Shown piece by piece: positions 9,087-21,200 of a stretch of DNA of 64,000 nt. The notes beneath the pieces were generated by a model. That model saw only the letters and a list, made by a program, of their open reading frames with translations, had not been told where the DNA came from and searched no databases. How positions within the stretch are numbered: the stretch's first letter is position 1; each line of letters begins with the position of its first letter. The stretch is from contig NZ_JAANOZ010000002.1 of assembly GCF_011320115.1 (NCBI RefSeq), forward strand, positions 1-64,000, in the 5' to 3' direction. Source of the DNA: Croceibacterium segetis. Its GTDB lineage: Bacteria; Pseudomonadota; Alphaproteobacteria; Sphingomonadales; Sphingomonadaceae. The position numbers and the translations under genes are program-made.

Positions 9087-9141
9087 GGTGATCTCCGTGT
9101 TGCAACCCGTGGTGCGCCGGGTGGCACATCCACACAGGAGC

Positions 9142-9166
9142 ATCGCCCGGCGCGGACCTGAGTTCC
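9142..9166 (-). promoter_or_regulatory. possible general-stress (EcfG-type) promoter
   Basis: On the minus strand GGAAC (9166-9162) is followed after 16 bp by CGAT (9145-9142), one mismatch from the EcfG consensus GGAAC-N16/17-CGTT. It lies about 55 bp upstream of the ATG of the 76-aa membrane protein. The motif match is visible; function is inference. Confidence 0.35.
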
Positions 9167-9363
9167 GCGTCATGCGATCAAGGGTTTTTCCCAGGCGGCG
9201 AGCCGAGCGGCGGAAGATCTCGCAAGATACAGAGATATAAGGAAAAATGCGGAACGGATGCTCGCCGGCGGAGGCAGATTGGACACCGGCGAACTTGCCC
9301 GTTCGACGGGCTTGCAAAACCCCGAGGCCGCCCATATAGGCGCGGACCTGCCCATCGGGCTGC

Positions 9364-9438
9364 TCCCCGATAGCTCAGCGGTAGAGTAGGTGACTGTTAA
9401 TCACTTGGTCGTTGGTTCGAATCCAACTCGGGGAGCCA
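9364..9438 (+). tRNA. tRNA-Asn (GTT)
   Basis: A complete 75-base cloverleaf. The acceptor arm TCCCCGA (9364-9370) pairs with TCGGGGA (9428-9434), followed by discriminator G and an encoded CCA (9436-9438). The anticodon stem GGTGA/TCACT frames the loop CTGTTAA, giving anticodon GTT (9396-9398). The T-arm GGTTCGAATCC is standard. Confidence 0.97.
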
Positions 9439-9477
9439 ATTTTCCGCCGTCGCTGACGCCGCCGGCCCGCTCTGCGG

Positions 9478-10227
9478 TCAGCCCGGCTTCTTGAAGCGCA
9501 GCGCCAGCTTGTCGGTCTCACCTTGGATCGAGGGATCGCGCACCCCGAGCTCGTGTGTGTCCTTCGGGTTGGCAAGCAGGGTCGATTGCGCATCGAGCTT
9601 GAAGCCGGCTGCCTGCACCTCTGAAGTCACCGCCGCCGGGTCGATCCGGTGCAGCGTCGAGGTCGTGGTCGTGCCCGCGCCGGCGGCCGCGGCGTGATCC
9701 TCGATGAAATAGACGCCGCCCGGCTTCAGCGCGGCGAAGGCCGCGGCATTGAGCCCGGGGATGTTGGCGGTCGGGCCGTTGTGGAAATCGTGGTAATTTT
9801 CGGTCGTCCACACGACGTCGACCGGAGTGTCGAGCTTGAAATTGGCGAGGTCGGTGGGGACCACGGTGACGTTGCCGTACTGCGCGGCGAGCGCGTTGAG
9901 CGCGTCGAGCCCGCCAGGGCGATTGGCAAACCCTGTCGGCACCAGCGCATAAATGTGGCCCTTGGGCCCGACGGTCCTGGCGAGGATGCGCGTGTAATAC
10001 CCGCCGCCCGGCATCAATTCGGCCACCTTGTCGCCCGGCTTGACCCCGGCGAAGGCGACGATCTGCGCCGGTTTGCGATGGACGTCGCGCGCGGTGTCGG
10101 CGGCCGGGCGCTGGGTGTCCGCAACGGCAGCGGAAATCGCCGGCGAAACGTTCTGCGCCGCCGCGCTCACTGCGAGGCTCGAGGTGGCGAGGGCTAGCGA
10201 AGCGGTAAAGGCGAAGGCAAGTCTCAC
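9478..10227 (-). CDS. exported class I methyltransferase-like protein
   Basis: A 249-aa protein with a clear signal peptide (MRLAFAFTASLALATSSLAVSAAAQ, cleavage near residue 25) followed by a Rossmann-type SAM-methyltransferase-like fold. The motif I region reads GDKVAELMPGGGYYTRILARTVGPKGHIYAL (about 64-94), then VTVVPTDL, the post-I segment VDVVWTTENYHDFHN, and LKPGGVYFIEDHAA. Such exported predicted methyltransferases are widespread in proteobacteria, but their substrate is unknown and SAM is not expected in the periplasm, so the fold may be used for something else. It follows tRNA-Asn in convergent orientation. Confidence is good for the fold and export, low for the activity. Confidence 0.8.
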   Translation of the reverse strand: MRLAFAFTASLALATSSLAVSAAAQNVSPAISAAVADTQRPAADTARDVHRKPAQIVAFAGVKPGDKVAELMPGGGYYTRILARTVGPKGHIYALVPTGFANRPGGLDALNALAAQYGNVTVVPTDLANFKLDTPVDVVWTTENYHDFHNGPTANIPGLNAAAFAALKPGGVYFIEDHAAAAGAGTTTTSTLHRIDPAAVTSEVQAAGFKLDAQSTLLANPKDTHELGVRDPSIQGETDKLALRFKKPG

Positions 10228-10266
10228 GATGTCTCTCCCGGTCCTGGCGTTGTTGGAAGCCTGGAT

Positions 10267-10464
10267 TTAAAGCGAAGCGGCCTTGCGGAAGCGTTCGGCC
10301 GCTTGCGTCGCGATGTTCTTCTGCTCATCCTCGCAATCGGCCTCGACAAGATCCTCGATCTCTTCGGCCGCGCGCTTCAGCAGATGCTGCGCCGCTTTTA
10401 CCTTGGCTTCGGAATTGGCGAGCTCGTGCTCGAGGTCGCGCGCCGACTCGTTTCCTTGCGTCAT
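10267..10464 (-). CDS. 65-aa predicted coiled-coil protein, unknown function
   Basis: A small soluble protein rich in Glu, Ala and Lys with heptad-like spacing (ARDLEHELANSEAKVKAAQ and LLKRAAEEIEDLVEADC), probably one long helix or helical hairpin. The ATG at 10464 has an excellent ribosome-binding site (AGGAGGG seven bases upstream), which decides the start over a longer frame reaching 10518. It lies 57 bp after the MFS gene on the same strand and could be co-transcribed with it. I recognise no family. Confidence 0.65.
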   Translation of the reverse strand: MTQGNESARDLEHELANSEAKVKAAQHLLKRAAEEIEDLVEADCEDEQKNIATQAAERFRKAASL

Positions 10465-10521
10465 CTGGTGACCCTCCTGACTGCCGCGCGATGCTAAGCC
10501 AATCGGGCGGCAAGGCAAGGG

Positions 10522-11724
10522 TTAGCCGGGTGCGGCAGCAGGCTTGCGCGCCTGCACGGCGATCTGCAGCGCCAGTGGCACTGCCAGCGCGATCATTGCG
10601 GCGCCGGCGTACCATGGGGCGTCGTGTCCGAACTCGTAGATCAGGCCGAACGTCGGCGGCGCGATGATGCGGGAGAATGCGTTGGAAGCCATCAGCAGCC
10701 CCATCACACTGCCTTGCCGCTCCGGCGGGACCGTGCGGCTGGTGAGCGCGCCCGAGGTCGGAAACGCCAGGCTGTGACCCATCATCAACGTGCCCATCAG
10801 CAGCACGGCGACGTAAGGCTCGCGCAGGATCGGCTGCAGCAGCATCGATGCGGCGAGGACGACGATCCCGCCGGCGATCACCCGCCCCTCGCCGAAGCGC
10901 ACGACAAGCGGATGAAGGAAGAACAGCTGCACGATCAGCCCGCCTGCACCGATGGCGATGAAGGCGAAGCCGAGGTCCCTCGCGGTCCAGCCGAAATTGG
11001 CCTCGCTCCACAAGCCGTAGACCGCCTCCATCGAAGCGAACGCAGCGATGCCCAGGAACGAGATCACGAACAGTCGCAGCAGCAGGGTGTGCGAGGTCAC
11101 GTAGCTCACCGCCTCGCCATAACGCGGCAACGGGGCGGCCCGGCCGAGCGGCGCGCGCGCGTCGCGCAGCACCAGCAGCGACCAGACTGCGGTGATCGCC
11201 GACAGCGCAGCGGCGGCGAGGATCGGGGCATGGAAATCGGCCAGGCTTCCGCCCTCGCCGGCAAGCAGCCCGCCGATCACCGGCCCGAAAGCAAAGCCGA
11301 GCGAGAAGCTCGCTCCGAACAGGCCCATGGCCTTGGCCCGCTTCTCCGGTGGTGACGCATCCGCGAGGAATCCTTGCGCGACGCTCAGCGTGCCGCCGAA
11401 GAAGCCGTTGACCACGCGAATGGCGATGGCGATCCAAAGCCCCGGGGCATAGGCGAACGCGACATAAGTGATCGCCGCGCCGGCGGTGGTCGCCACCAGC
11501 ACCGCGCGGCGGCCCCAGCGGTCGGACTGGCGGCCCCAGAAGATCTCGCCGAACACGTTGCCCAGGCTGTAGGCGGCGAACAGCAGGGCGACCTCGAAGG
11601 CTCCGGCGCCGAACAGGGGGCCGTAAAACGGTAGCAGCGGCAGGATCAGGCTGAAGCCGGCGATGTTGACGAACACCGCGAACATCAGCGGCAGCATCCG
11701 CTTGTAGTCGATCTCACCCGGCAT
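10522..11724 (-). CDS. MFS transporter, TetA/Bcr-like drug efflux type
   Basis: A 400-aa integral membrane protein with the twelve hydrophobic segments of the major facilitator superfamily. The motif A loop between segments 2 and 3 reads GRQSDRWGRRAVL (about residues 64-76), and the segment-5 motif appears as GASFSLGFAFGPVIGG, typical of proton-driven drug antiporters. Substrate cannot be predicted. Its 5' end overlaps the 3' end of the SMP-30 gene by 11 bp, so the two are surely one transcript. This suggests uptake or efflux linked to a sugar or lactone metabolite as an alternative to drug export. Confidence 0.88.
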   Translation of the reverse strand: MPGEIDYKRMLPLMFAVFVNIAGFSLILPLLPFYGPLFGAGAFEVALLFAAYSLGNVFGEIFWGRQSDRWGRRAVLVATTAGAAITYVAFAYAPGLWIAIAIRVVNGFFGGTLSVAQGFLADASPPEKRAKAMGLFGASFSLGFAFGPVIGGLLAGEGGSLADFHAPILAAAALSAITAVWSLLVLRDARAPLGRAAPLPRYGEAVSYVTSHTLLLRLFVISFLGIAAFASMEAVYGLWSEANFGWTARDLGFAFIAIGAGGLIVQLFFLHPLVVRFGEGRVIAGGIVVLAASMLLQPILREPYVAVLLMGTLMMGHSLAFPTSGALTSRTVPPERQGSVMGLLMASNAFSRIIAPPTFGLIYEFGHDAPWYAGAAMIALAVPLALQIAVQARKPAAAPG

Positions 11725-12580
11725 AGCGCGGCTCCGGCAGGCCCTGCACGTTCAGCCCGTCGATCACGAAGCAGCAACCGTCGTCGGGTGCGGCTTGGCG
11801 GCCGGGGATGAACGAAGGGTCGATAGTGGGCACGAACAGGCGGTCTAGCTCGGCCCCGAAGAACATCACGCTGGCGGGGATTCGCGTCGGGAAGGCGATC
11901 TCGCGCAGCACTTCGCCGGCCGGGCTGACGCACAGCACCACCCCGCCCTCGCATATCGCGGTCCACAGGTTGCCGCCGGCATCGACCGTCGCACCGTCGG
12001 GGATCGGGCCCCACGGCGAACTGTCGAAGAACGGACGCCGGTTGGTCGCGGCGCCGGTCTCGAGGTCGTAGTCGTACGCGTAGATCAGGTGGCGCAGGCT
12101 GTCGGCGTGGTAGAGCGTGCGGCTGTCGGGCGACCAGCACGGGCCGTTGCCGAGGTGAATGTCCCCGTCGAGCTGGGTGAGCAACCCCCGCTCCAGCGAA
12201 TAGAGCCCGCCCTTCGGCTCCTTCATCGCCCGGTGGCTGGTGCCGAACACGAAACGGCCAGCGCGATCGACCTTGCCGTCAGCGAGCTGCACCTCAGGAT
12301 CCGGCGGATCGAGCAGCGCCAGCGGCTCGACCGCACCGGTTCGAAAATCGAGCGAATGCACCCCCGATCCGAGCGCGACGATTGCTCCACCGCCTTCGCG
12401 CAACGCCATCGAACCGATGACCTCGGGGACGCCCCAACGCTTCACATCGGGCGAAGCGGGGTCCCAGCGGAACACGGCCTTTTCGACGATGTCGATGTAG
12501 TACAGTACCTGCTCGGCGACGTCCCACACCGGCCCTTCGCCGACCTTGCATTTCGGCAGGTCGAGCTTGCTGATCTTCAT
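11714..12580 (-). CDS. SMP-30/gluconolactonase-family lactonase
   Basis: A 288-aa six-bladed beta-propeller of the SMP-30/gluconolactonase/LRE family, whose members open sugar lactones using one divalent metal. Metal-site residues are visible: Glu15 in VGEGPVWD, Asn in LGNGPCWSPD and Asp in PDGATVDAGGNLW. It has no signal peptide. The ATG at 12580 was chosen for its GAGAGGAAG ribosome-binding site; an in-frame codon at 12604 is less likely. It overlaps the MFS gene downstream by 11 bp, and a near-perfect inverted repeat sits 20 bp upstream. A role in sugar-acid catabolism is inference. Confidence 0.87.
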   Translation of the reverse strand: MKISKLDLPKCKVGEGPVWDVAEQVLYYIDIVEKAVFRWDPASPDVKRWGVPEVIGSMALREGGGAIVALGSGVHSLDFRTGAVEPLALLDPPDPEVQLADGKVDRAGRFVFGTSHRAMKEPKGGLYSLERGLLTQLDGDIHLGNGPCWSPDSRTLYHADSLRHLIYAYDYDLETGAATNRRPFFDSSPWGPIPDGATVDAGGNLWTAICEGGVVLCVSPAGEVLREIAFPTRIPASVMFFGAELDRLFVPTIDPSFIPGRQAAPDDGCCFVIDGLNVQGLPEPRYAG

Positions 12581-12599
12581 TGGCGGCGCTTCCTCTCGC

Positions 12600-12627
12600 C
12601 GCAATCCTAACAGTCGTTACGATTGCG
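12600..12627. promoter_or_regulatory. 12-bp near-perfect inverted repeat, candidate operator
   Basis: CGCAATCCTAAC (12600-12611) and GTTACGATTGCG (12616-12627) are inverted copies matching at 11 of 12 positions around a 4-bp spacer. It sits 20 bp before the ATG of the SMP-30/MFS operon and just after secA. The AT-containing arms and short spacer look more like a dimeric repressor site than a terminator, and no U-run follows. No regulator gene is adjacent. Confidence 0.5.
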
Positions 12628-12643
12628 GCAAGGGGGTTGCCGC

Positions 12644-15388
<2,745 letters not shown>

Positions 15389-15418
15389 GACGAATTCCTG
15401 GTGTTGAAACGAAACAGG

Positions 15419-15442
15419 CGGCCGCGCGGCTCGGCGCGGCCG
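15419..15442 (-). terminator. GC-rich hairpin between the 89-aa gene and secA
   Basis: CGGCCGCGC (15419-15427) pairs perfectly with GCGCGGCCG (15434-15442) around a 6-base loop. On the minus strand the hairpin is followed by CTGTTTCGTTTC, a poor U-tract. It may attenuate read-through from the upstream small gene into secA. Weak as a terminator. Confidence 0.35.
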
Positions 15443-15470
15443 TAGCTAAACGACTGGCGGAAGCGTCAGG

Positions 15471-15740
15471 CTATTCGAGCGCGCGGTCGGCGCGGAGCAT
15501 CACCGGTGGCAGCACGACCGGCGGCCGCGGCTTGGGACAAGGCGCCTTGCCGGCGTCCTTCTGCGGTGCCGGCGGTGTGAGCGCGGGGCCGCTGCTCGGC
15601 AGCGTGCACTTGCTGACGAACTCGGCACTGGCGACCAGTCGCACGCTGGCGACGTCGCTCACCTGCGCCGCCTGCGCCGGAGCGCCGGCGGCGGCCAGTC
15701 CGGTGAGGATCGCAAGGATGGTGAGCAATCGGCGCAGCAT
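15471..15740 (-). CDS. small exported protein, unknown function
   Basis: An 89-aa protein with a signal peptide (MLRRLLTILAILTGLAAAGAPAQA, cleavage near residue 24). The mature part is about 65 residues, has two Cys (SKCTLP and APCPKPRPP) that could form a disulfide, and ends Pro-rich. The start is the ATG at 15740, the first that puts the signal sequence at the N-terminus; the longer frame overlaps the argJ leader. It lies upstream of secA on the same strand. No family recognised. Confidence 0.6.
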   Translation of the reverse strand: MLRRLLTILAILTGLAAAGAPAQAAQVSDVASVRLVASAEFVSKCTLPSSGPALTPPAPQKDAGKAPCPKPRPPVVLPPVMLRADRALE

Positions 15741-15867
15741 GTCTCCGGATAGATAGCAATGCGGTCTGATTTGTCCATGAAAAGCGCCCCGGTTTTCAGC
15801 CGGAACGGCAGCCCGATGGCGCAGCCGATTGTCGCGCCGTCCGCGATTGCCTATGCGCTGACCCGCC

Positions 15868-17094
15868 ATGGACCTCGAACGCTCGCCACTTGCCCTGCCG
15901 TTTCCCGCCATCCCGCCGATCGCCGGCGTGACGCCGCGCGTCGCCCGCGCACACTACAAGGATTGGGACCGCTGCGACCTGACATACGTCGAACTCGCCG
16001 AAGGCACCGCTGTCGCCGGGGTGTTCACGCAGAACGTTTGCTGCTCGTCCGAGGTCGAAATGGGGCGCGAGCAAGTGCGGCTCGGCCGCGCGCGCGCACT
16101 GGTTGTGAACGCCGGCAATGCCAACGCGTTCACCGGTTTTCGCGGACGCGAGGCGGTCGAGCAGATCATGGCGCAAGTCGCCCAGCACCTCGGCTGCGAG
16201 CCGAGCGATGTGTTCGTCTCCTCGACGGGGGTGATCGGTGTGCCGCTGCCAAAGGACAAGGCGCGCGAAGGCGTCGCCGCGGTGTTCGCGGCACCTCAGT
16301 GTTCATGGGAAGAAGCCGCCGCAACCATCGGCACGACAGATACATTTCGCAAGGGCGCACTGGCGACCGCGGTGGTCGACGGGCGCACCGTCACGATCGC
16401 CGGGATCATCAAGGGCAGCGGGATGATCGCGCCCGACATGGCGACGATGCTCGGCTACGTGTTCACCGACGCGGCCGTCGAATCCGCATTCCTCCAGCGC
16501 CTGCTCAGCGCTGCGGCGGCCGATACCTTCAACTGCATCACCGTCGACAGCGATACTTCGACCAGCGACACCGTGCTCGCCTTCGCCACCGGCGCCCCGG
16601 GCAACGCTCCCCTAGCCTCCTTCGACGACCCGGGCGCAGACGCCTTCGCCTCCGCCCTGCACGACGTCTGCCGGCAGCTCGCCCAGCTTGTCGTCCGCGA
16701 CGGCGAAGGCGCGCAGAAGTTCATCGAGGTGCGGGTCACCGGCGCGACCAGCGACGACAGCGCGCGCCGGATCGGCCTCGCGGTGGCCAACTCGCCGCTG
16801 GTCAAGACCGCCATCGCCGGGGAGGACGCGAACTGGGGCCGCGTGGTGATGGCCGTCGGCAAGGCGGGCGAGCCGGCCGACCGCGACAAGCTCTCGATCG
16901 GTTTCGGCGGCACCTGGGCGGCGCGCGACGGGCAGCCGCTCGCCGATTACGACGAAGCCCCCGTCGCCGCGCACCTCAGGGGCCGCGAAATCCAGGTCGA
17001 GATCGATCTCGGTCTCGGTGAGGGACGCGCGACGGTGTGGACCTGCGATCTGACCCACGGCTACATCGCCATCAACGCCGACTACCGCTCGTGA
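15868..17094 (+). CDS. argJ: bifunctional ornithine acetyltransferase / N-acetylglutamate synthase ArgJ
   Basis: ArgJ transfers the acetyl group of N-acetylornithine to glutamate in the cyclic arginine pathway. The 408-aa precursor is cut autocatalytically before a Thr that becomes the nucleophile; that site is visible in KGSGMIAPDMATML, with Thr of ATML starting the beta chain. Other family segments are VNAGNANAFTG, TGVIG and the C-terminal EANWGRVVMA-type segment (here GEDANWGRVVMAVGKAG). Its stop codon overlaps the GTG start of the next gene. Confidence 0.97.
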   Translation: MDLERSPLALPFPAIPPIAGVTPRVARAHYKDWDRCDLTYVELAEGTAVAGVFTQNVCCSSEVEMGREQVRLGRARALVVNAGNANAFTGFRGREAVEQIMAQVAQHLGCEPSDVFVSSTGVIGVPLPKDKAREGVAAVFAAPQCSWEEAAATIGTTDTFRKGALATAVVDGRTVTIAGIIKGSGMIAPDMATMLGYVFTDAAVESAFLQRLLSAAAADTFNCITVDSDTSTSDTVLAFATGAPGNAPLASFDDPGADAFASALHDVCRQLAQLVVRDGEGAQKFIEVRVTGATSDDSARRIGLAVANSPLVKTAIAGEDANWGRVVMAVGKAGEPADRDKLSIGFGGTWAARDGQPLADYDEAPVAAHLRGREIQVEIDLGLGEGRATVWTCDLTHGYIAINADYRS

Positions 17095-17903
17095 CCGACA
17101 TCATGGCCTTCCACCAGGCCGTGCATGATCTCCTGCGCGAGGTCTCGCAGAAGGCGATCCTGCCGCATTTTCAATCGCTGGCGGCCCACCAGATCGAGGA
17201 AAAGGCCGCCGACGATTTCGTCACCGTGGCCGACAAGCTGTCCGAAGAGCTTTTGACCGAAGGGTTCGGCAAGATCATCCCCGGGCTGCCCGTCGTCGGC
17301 GAGGAAGCGGCCTTCGCCGATCCCACAGTTCTCGAGCGCTTGTCCGGCCCATGCTGGATCGTCGACCCGATCGACGGCACCCACAATTTCGCTCACGGGC
17401 GGCAACCCTTCGGCATCATCGTGGCGATGGCCGAGGCGGGTGTGGCGCACACCGGCTGGATTTACGATCCGCTCAGCGATCGCCTGTGCATCGCCCATCG
17501 CGGCAAGGGGGCCTTCATCAACGGCGAGAAGATCGTCGCGCGAGCCACCGGCACCGAGCCGCCGGTGGCCGCCATTTCGCTGATCTTCGTCGACCCCTCG
17601 CGCCGCGAGGCGATCCGCGAGCACATCGCGCCGCATTACACCTTGGTCGACATTCCGCGCTGCTCGGCCGAGCAGTATCCGCACCTGGTGCTCGGGCAGA
17701 ACGACCTCTCGCTGGTCGAGCGCACGCTCGCGTGGGATCATGCGGCAGGCGCGCTGTTCCTCAACGAAGCGGGCGGCAAGGCAGCGCGGCACGACGGCTC
17801 GGCCTACCGCGTCGACGAATGGGACAAACCTGGCCTGATCTGCGCCTCCTCACCCCGGCTATGGGACGAGATGGCCGAGCGGCTTGCGGCGCTGGCCGCC
17901 TAG
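17091..17903 (+). CDS. inositol-monophosphatase-family phosphatase (possibly HisN-type)
   Basis: A 270-aa Mg-dependent phosphatase of the IMPase superfamily. Metal-binding motifs are visible: [21 protein letters not shown] (about 84-98) and [15 protein letters not shown]. The GTG at 17091 overlaps the argJ stop in a GTGA arrangement and would couple translation; an ATG four codons later (17103) is the alternative. Substrate is open: in bacteria lacking other types, such genes can encode histidinol-phosphatase, and this one sits beside an amino-acid biosynthesis gene. It is clearly distinct from the second IMPase gene at 47.3 kb. Its 3' end overlaps trxA convergently by 4 bp. Confidence 0.88.
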   Translation: MTDIMAFHQAVHDLLREVSQKAILPHFQSLAAHQIEEKAADDFVTVADKLSEELLTEGFGKIIPGLPVVGEEAAFADPTVLERLSGPCWIVDPIDGTHNFAHGRQPFGIIVAMAEAGVAHTGWIYDPLSDRLCIAHRGKGAFINGEKIVARATGTEPPVAAISLIFVDPSRREAIREHIAPHYTLVDIPRCSAEQYPHLVLGQNDLSLVERTLAWDHAAGALFLNEAGGKAARHDGSAYRVDEWDKPGLICASSPRLWDEMAERLAALAA

Positions 17904-18220
17904 ATTACGCTCTCGATCCAGCCCTTGAGCTGGCTCTTCGGCGCCGCGCCGAGCTTTTGCGCGACCGGCTTGCCGTCCTTGAACAGGACCATCAGCGGGA
18001 TCGACTGGACGCCGATCTTCCCCGGAATTTCGGGGTTCTCCATGATGTCCATCTTGGCGATGGTCACCTGCCCGGCAAGCTCCTCGGCGATTTCCTCGAG
18101 CGCCGGGGCGATCATCTTGCACGGCCCGCACCAGTCGGCCCAGAAATCGACCAGCACGGGCGTCGACGACTCGAGCACGTCGGTCTGGAAGCTGGCATCG
18201 GTGACGGCTTTGGTGGGCAT
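17900..18220 (-). CDS. trxA: thioredoxin
   Basis: A 106-aa thioredoxin, the general cytoplasmic disulfide reductant. The active site is WCGPC (C31 and C34) in [16 protein letters not shown], and the cis-Pro segment is [15 protein letters not shown]. The ATG at 18220 follows GGAGCCTCTCCG. It is the last gene after addA (60-bp gap) of the minus-strand block that begins with divL. Confidence 0.97.
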   Translation of the reverse strand: MPTKAVTDASFQTDVLESSTPVLVDFWADWCGPCKMIAPALEEIAEELAGQVTIAKMDIMENPEIPGKIGVQSIPLMVLFKDGKPVAQKLGAAPKSQLKGWIESVI

Positions 18221-18280
18221 CGGAGAGGCTCCTTCGGGTGTTCTCGCCAATCTAGGGCTCTCGCGTGGGGTTGCAACGGC

Positions 18281-21200
18281 TCACCCGGGAAAGCTTTCCT
18301 CAATCCCCACCAATCGGGCCTTGTGCTCGGCGAGCAAGGCGGCAGGGATCGGCACGATCAGCGGCGTCTGGGTGTAGAGCACCGCCGACTCCACCTTGCG
18401 GCCGGGATAGATCGCCTCGAGCGCCGCCGTGTAGGCGGCCATCTGCCTGAGTGTCGCCGGCGGGATCTCGGACAGGCTGGCCGGTGGCCGGCGCGCGGTC
18501 TTGAAATCGACCACCAGTACGCGGCCGGGCTCGACCAGCAGGCGATCGGCGGTACCGGCGATCACTTGCCCGGCGACGGTGGCAGCCAGCGGGACTTCGG
18601 CAAGCGCGGAAGGTGAAAATATCTCCGCCCAGCCCGGCGCTTCGAGGACCACCAGCACCGATTGCAGAATCGCCTCGCGCTCGGCTTCGGCGACGTCGGC
18701 GGCCTGGCGCGCGAGCCATTCGCGTGCCCTGCCCAGCCGCTCCTCGGGCGCGAGCTCGGGCAGGCGCTCGAGCAGCTTGTGGATCAGCACCCCGCGGCGC
18801 GCGGCGAAGCTGTCGGCGCCGGGCGGCAGCGGCGGATCGGCGCCTTCGTCCTGTCCCGCCGAGGATGGCGCCAAAGGCCTCGGAGGTCGCGGCTCGGGGC
18901 CGATCGGTGTCGTGGCCCAGGAAGGAAGCACGGCGCGCGCGGTGGTCGTGCTGCCCGCCTTGGCGACGATCGCCGCTGCCCGCTCGCCGCGCACCTGCCG
19001 CGCGCCCCAGATCGGGTCGACGACCGGCTCATCGCCGAACAACGGCGCCAGCCGGGCATACCAGCTGTCGGGCGCCGGCTCTTTCTCGCCGCTCAGCAGC
19101 GCGCCGCCGATGAACAGCGCTTCCTCGGCGCGGGTCATGGCGACGTAGAGCAGGCGCCAGTGCTCCTGCCGGTCGGCCGCCGCGGCTTCGCCTTCGGCGG
19201 CGGCAATGCGGCCGACCTTCTCCTCCTTCGACAAGTCGGGCAGCGGAATCGTGCGCCCGCCGCCGCCCGGCAGGTCTTCCTTGAGCGTAAGCCCGCGCGT
19301 CGGCGAGCGGTCGGGATTGCCGGTGGCGTCGGCGAGAATCACGATCGGCGCCTGCAGGCCTTTCGAGCCGTGGACTGTCATCACCCGCACCAGCCCTTCG
19401 CTGGCGCCGGTCTCGCGCTTCAGCTCGCCCTCGCCCGCATCGAACCACTGGATAAACCCGGCCAGGCTCGGCGTGTGCGAAGCCGAGTGAGCCAGTGCGG
19501 CGTTGAGCAGCTCGTCGATGGGGTCATTGGCCTCACGCCCGAGCCGCGAGACCAGCTTGCGCCGCCCCTGCCACGGGCCAACCAGCATCCAGTGGAGCAG
19601 CGCTTGCGGCGGTTCGAAGTCGGCGCGGGCGAGCAATTGCCGCAGCTCGTCGGCGACGCGCATCGCCTCGGGCGAACGGCTGCGTCGCAGGTGGTCCCAT
19701 AGCGCCACACCTTTGTCGCGGTAGCCGTGCTCGAGCAGTTCGTCCTGACTCCAGCCGATCAGCGGCGAGACCAGCAGGCAGGCAAGGCTGAGATCGTCGA
19801 GCGGCTGGGCGGCGAAGCGCAGCGCAGCCATCAGGTCCTTCACCGCGAGCGGCGCGCCGAGGCGCAGGCGGTCGACGCCCGCCACCGGCACCCCCGCGGC
19901 GTGCAATCGCGCGACGATCAGCCCGGCCAGCTCGCGGCGCTTGCGCACCAGCACCATGATGTCGCCCGGTCCGGCGTTGCGCGCCCGGCCTTTGACGAGC
20001 GGGAAGCCCCCACCTTCGCTTTCCGGGCGCAGCCACGCCTTGACTTGCGCGGCGATATTGTCGGCCATCGCGCGCTCGGGGCCCGGCAGCCAGCTGTCGG
20101 CCGCCTCGGGCTCCTCGGCCTCTTCCTCGCTCTCGCCGCCGACGGGGTGCCACAGCCCGACGAGACCGGGGCGCTTGTCACCGACATGCGGATCCGGCGG
20201 ACGGTCCAGCCCGAACGCCTCGTGGCCGATGGCGCCGATCGCCTCGTCGACGAAATCGAGCACCGGTTGCGCGGTGCGGTACGAGCGGCCGAGGCCGAGA
20301 TTTTGCAGCCCGCGCGCGTCGAGATTGTCGAGCGCGGCATCGGCCATCGCCTTCTCGAAGCGCCTGCGGGCATTCTCGAAGTTCTCCGGGCTGGTGCCCT
20401 GGAAGCGGAAGATCGCCTGTTTGTAGTCGCCGACCGCGAAGACGGTGCGCAGCTTGTTGTCGCGCTGGCCCTCGCCGGCAAAGAACTCCTCGGTCAGGGC
20501 GTAGATTATCGACCACTGCGCGGCGTTGGTGTCCTGCGCCTCGTCGATCAGGATGTGGTCGAACTGGCGATCGAGCTTGTAGCGAATCCAGTCACCGAGG
20601 TCGCGGTTCTGGAGCAACGCCGCGGCCTGGCGGATCTGGTCGTCGAAATCGATCAGCCCCTCGCGCGTCTTGGCCTCGTCCCACGCGAGGGCGAAGCGGC
20701 GGCCGACGGTGAGCGCCGGGGTGAGCAGGTCGGCCAGCGCCAGCAGCGCGGCCTGCTCGCGGACGGCATCGAGGCATTGGCGCACCCGTTCGGCCATGCC
20801 GGCATAATTGGCATCGAGTCTTTCGAGGTAGCGCAGCGAGCGCACGCTGCCCTCGTTGGTGAACAGCGCCTTTGCCAGCAGTTCGCAGTCCGTTGCACGC
20901 GCCGCGGGATCGGCGGCAAGCCATTCGCCGATCGCCTCGATGCACTTCTGCGCCGTCGCCGTGCCCCACGCGGCGTTGATTTCGACGCAGCGAACGAGCG
21001 CCGCGCGGTCGAACACATCGTCGCAGCACAGCGCAGCGAGGCTGTCCGGCCCGGCATCGAGCGGCAGTCCGATCAATTGACGCACGCGATCGCCCAGCGG
21101 CTCCTGCCACCCGCCGGGGCCGAGCCAGGCATCGCGTGCCTCGGCGCAACGCATCAGCCACTTGCGCGCGCCGTCGGGGCCCATGCGCACGCTGAGCATT

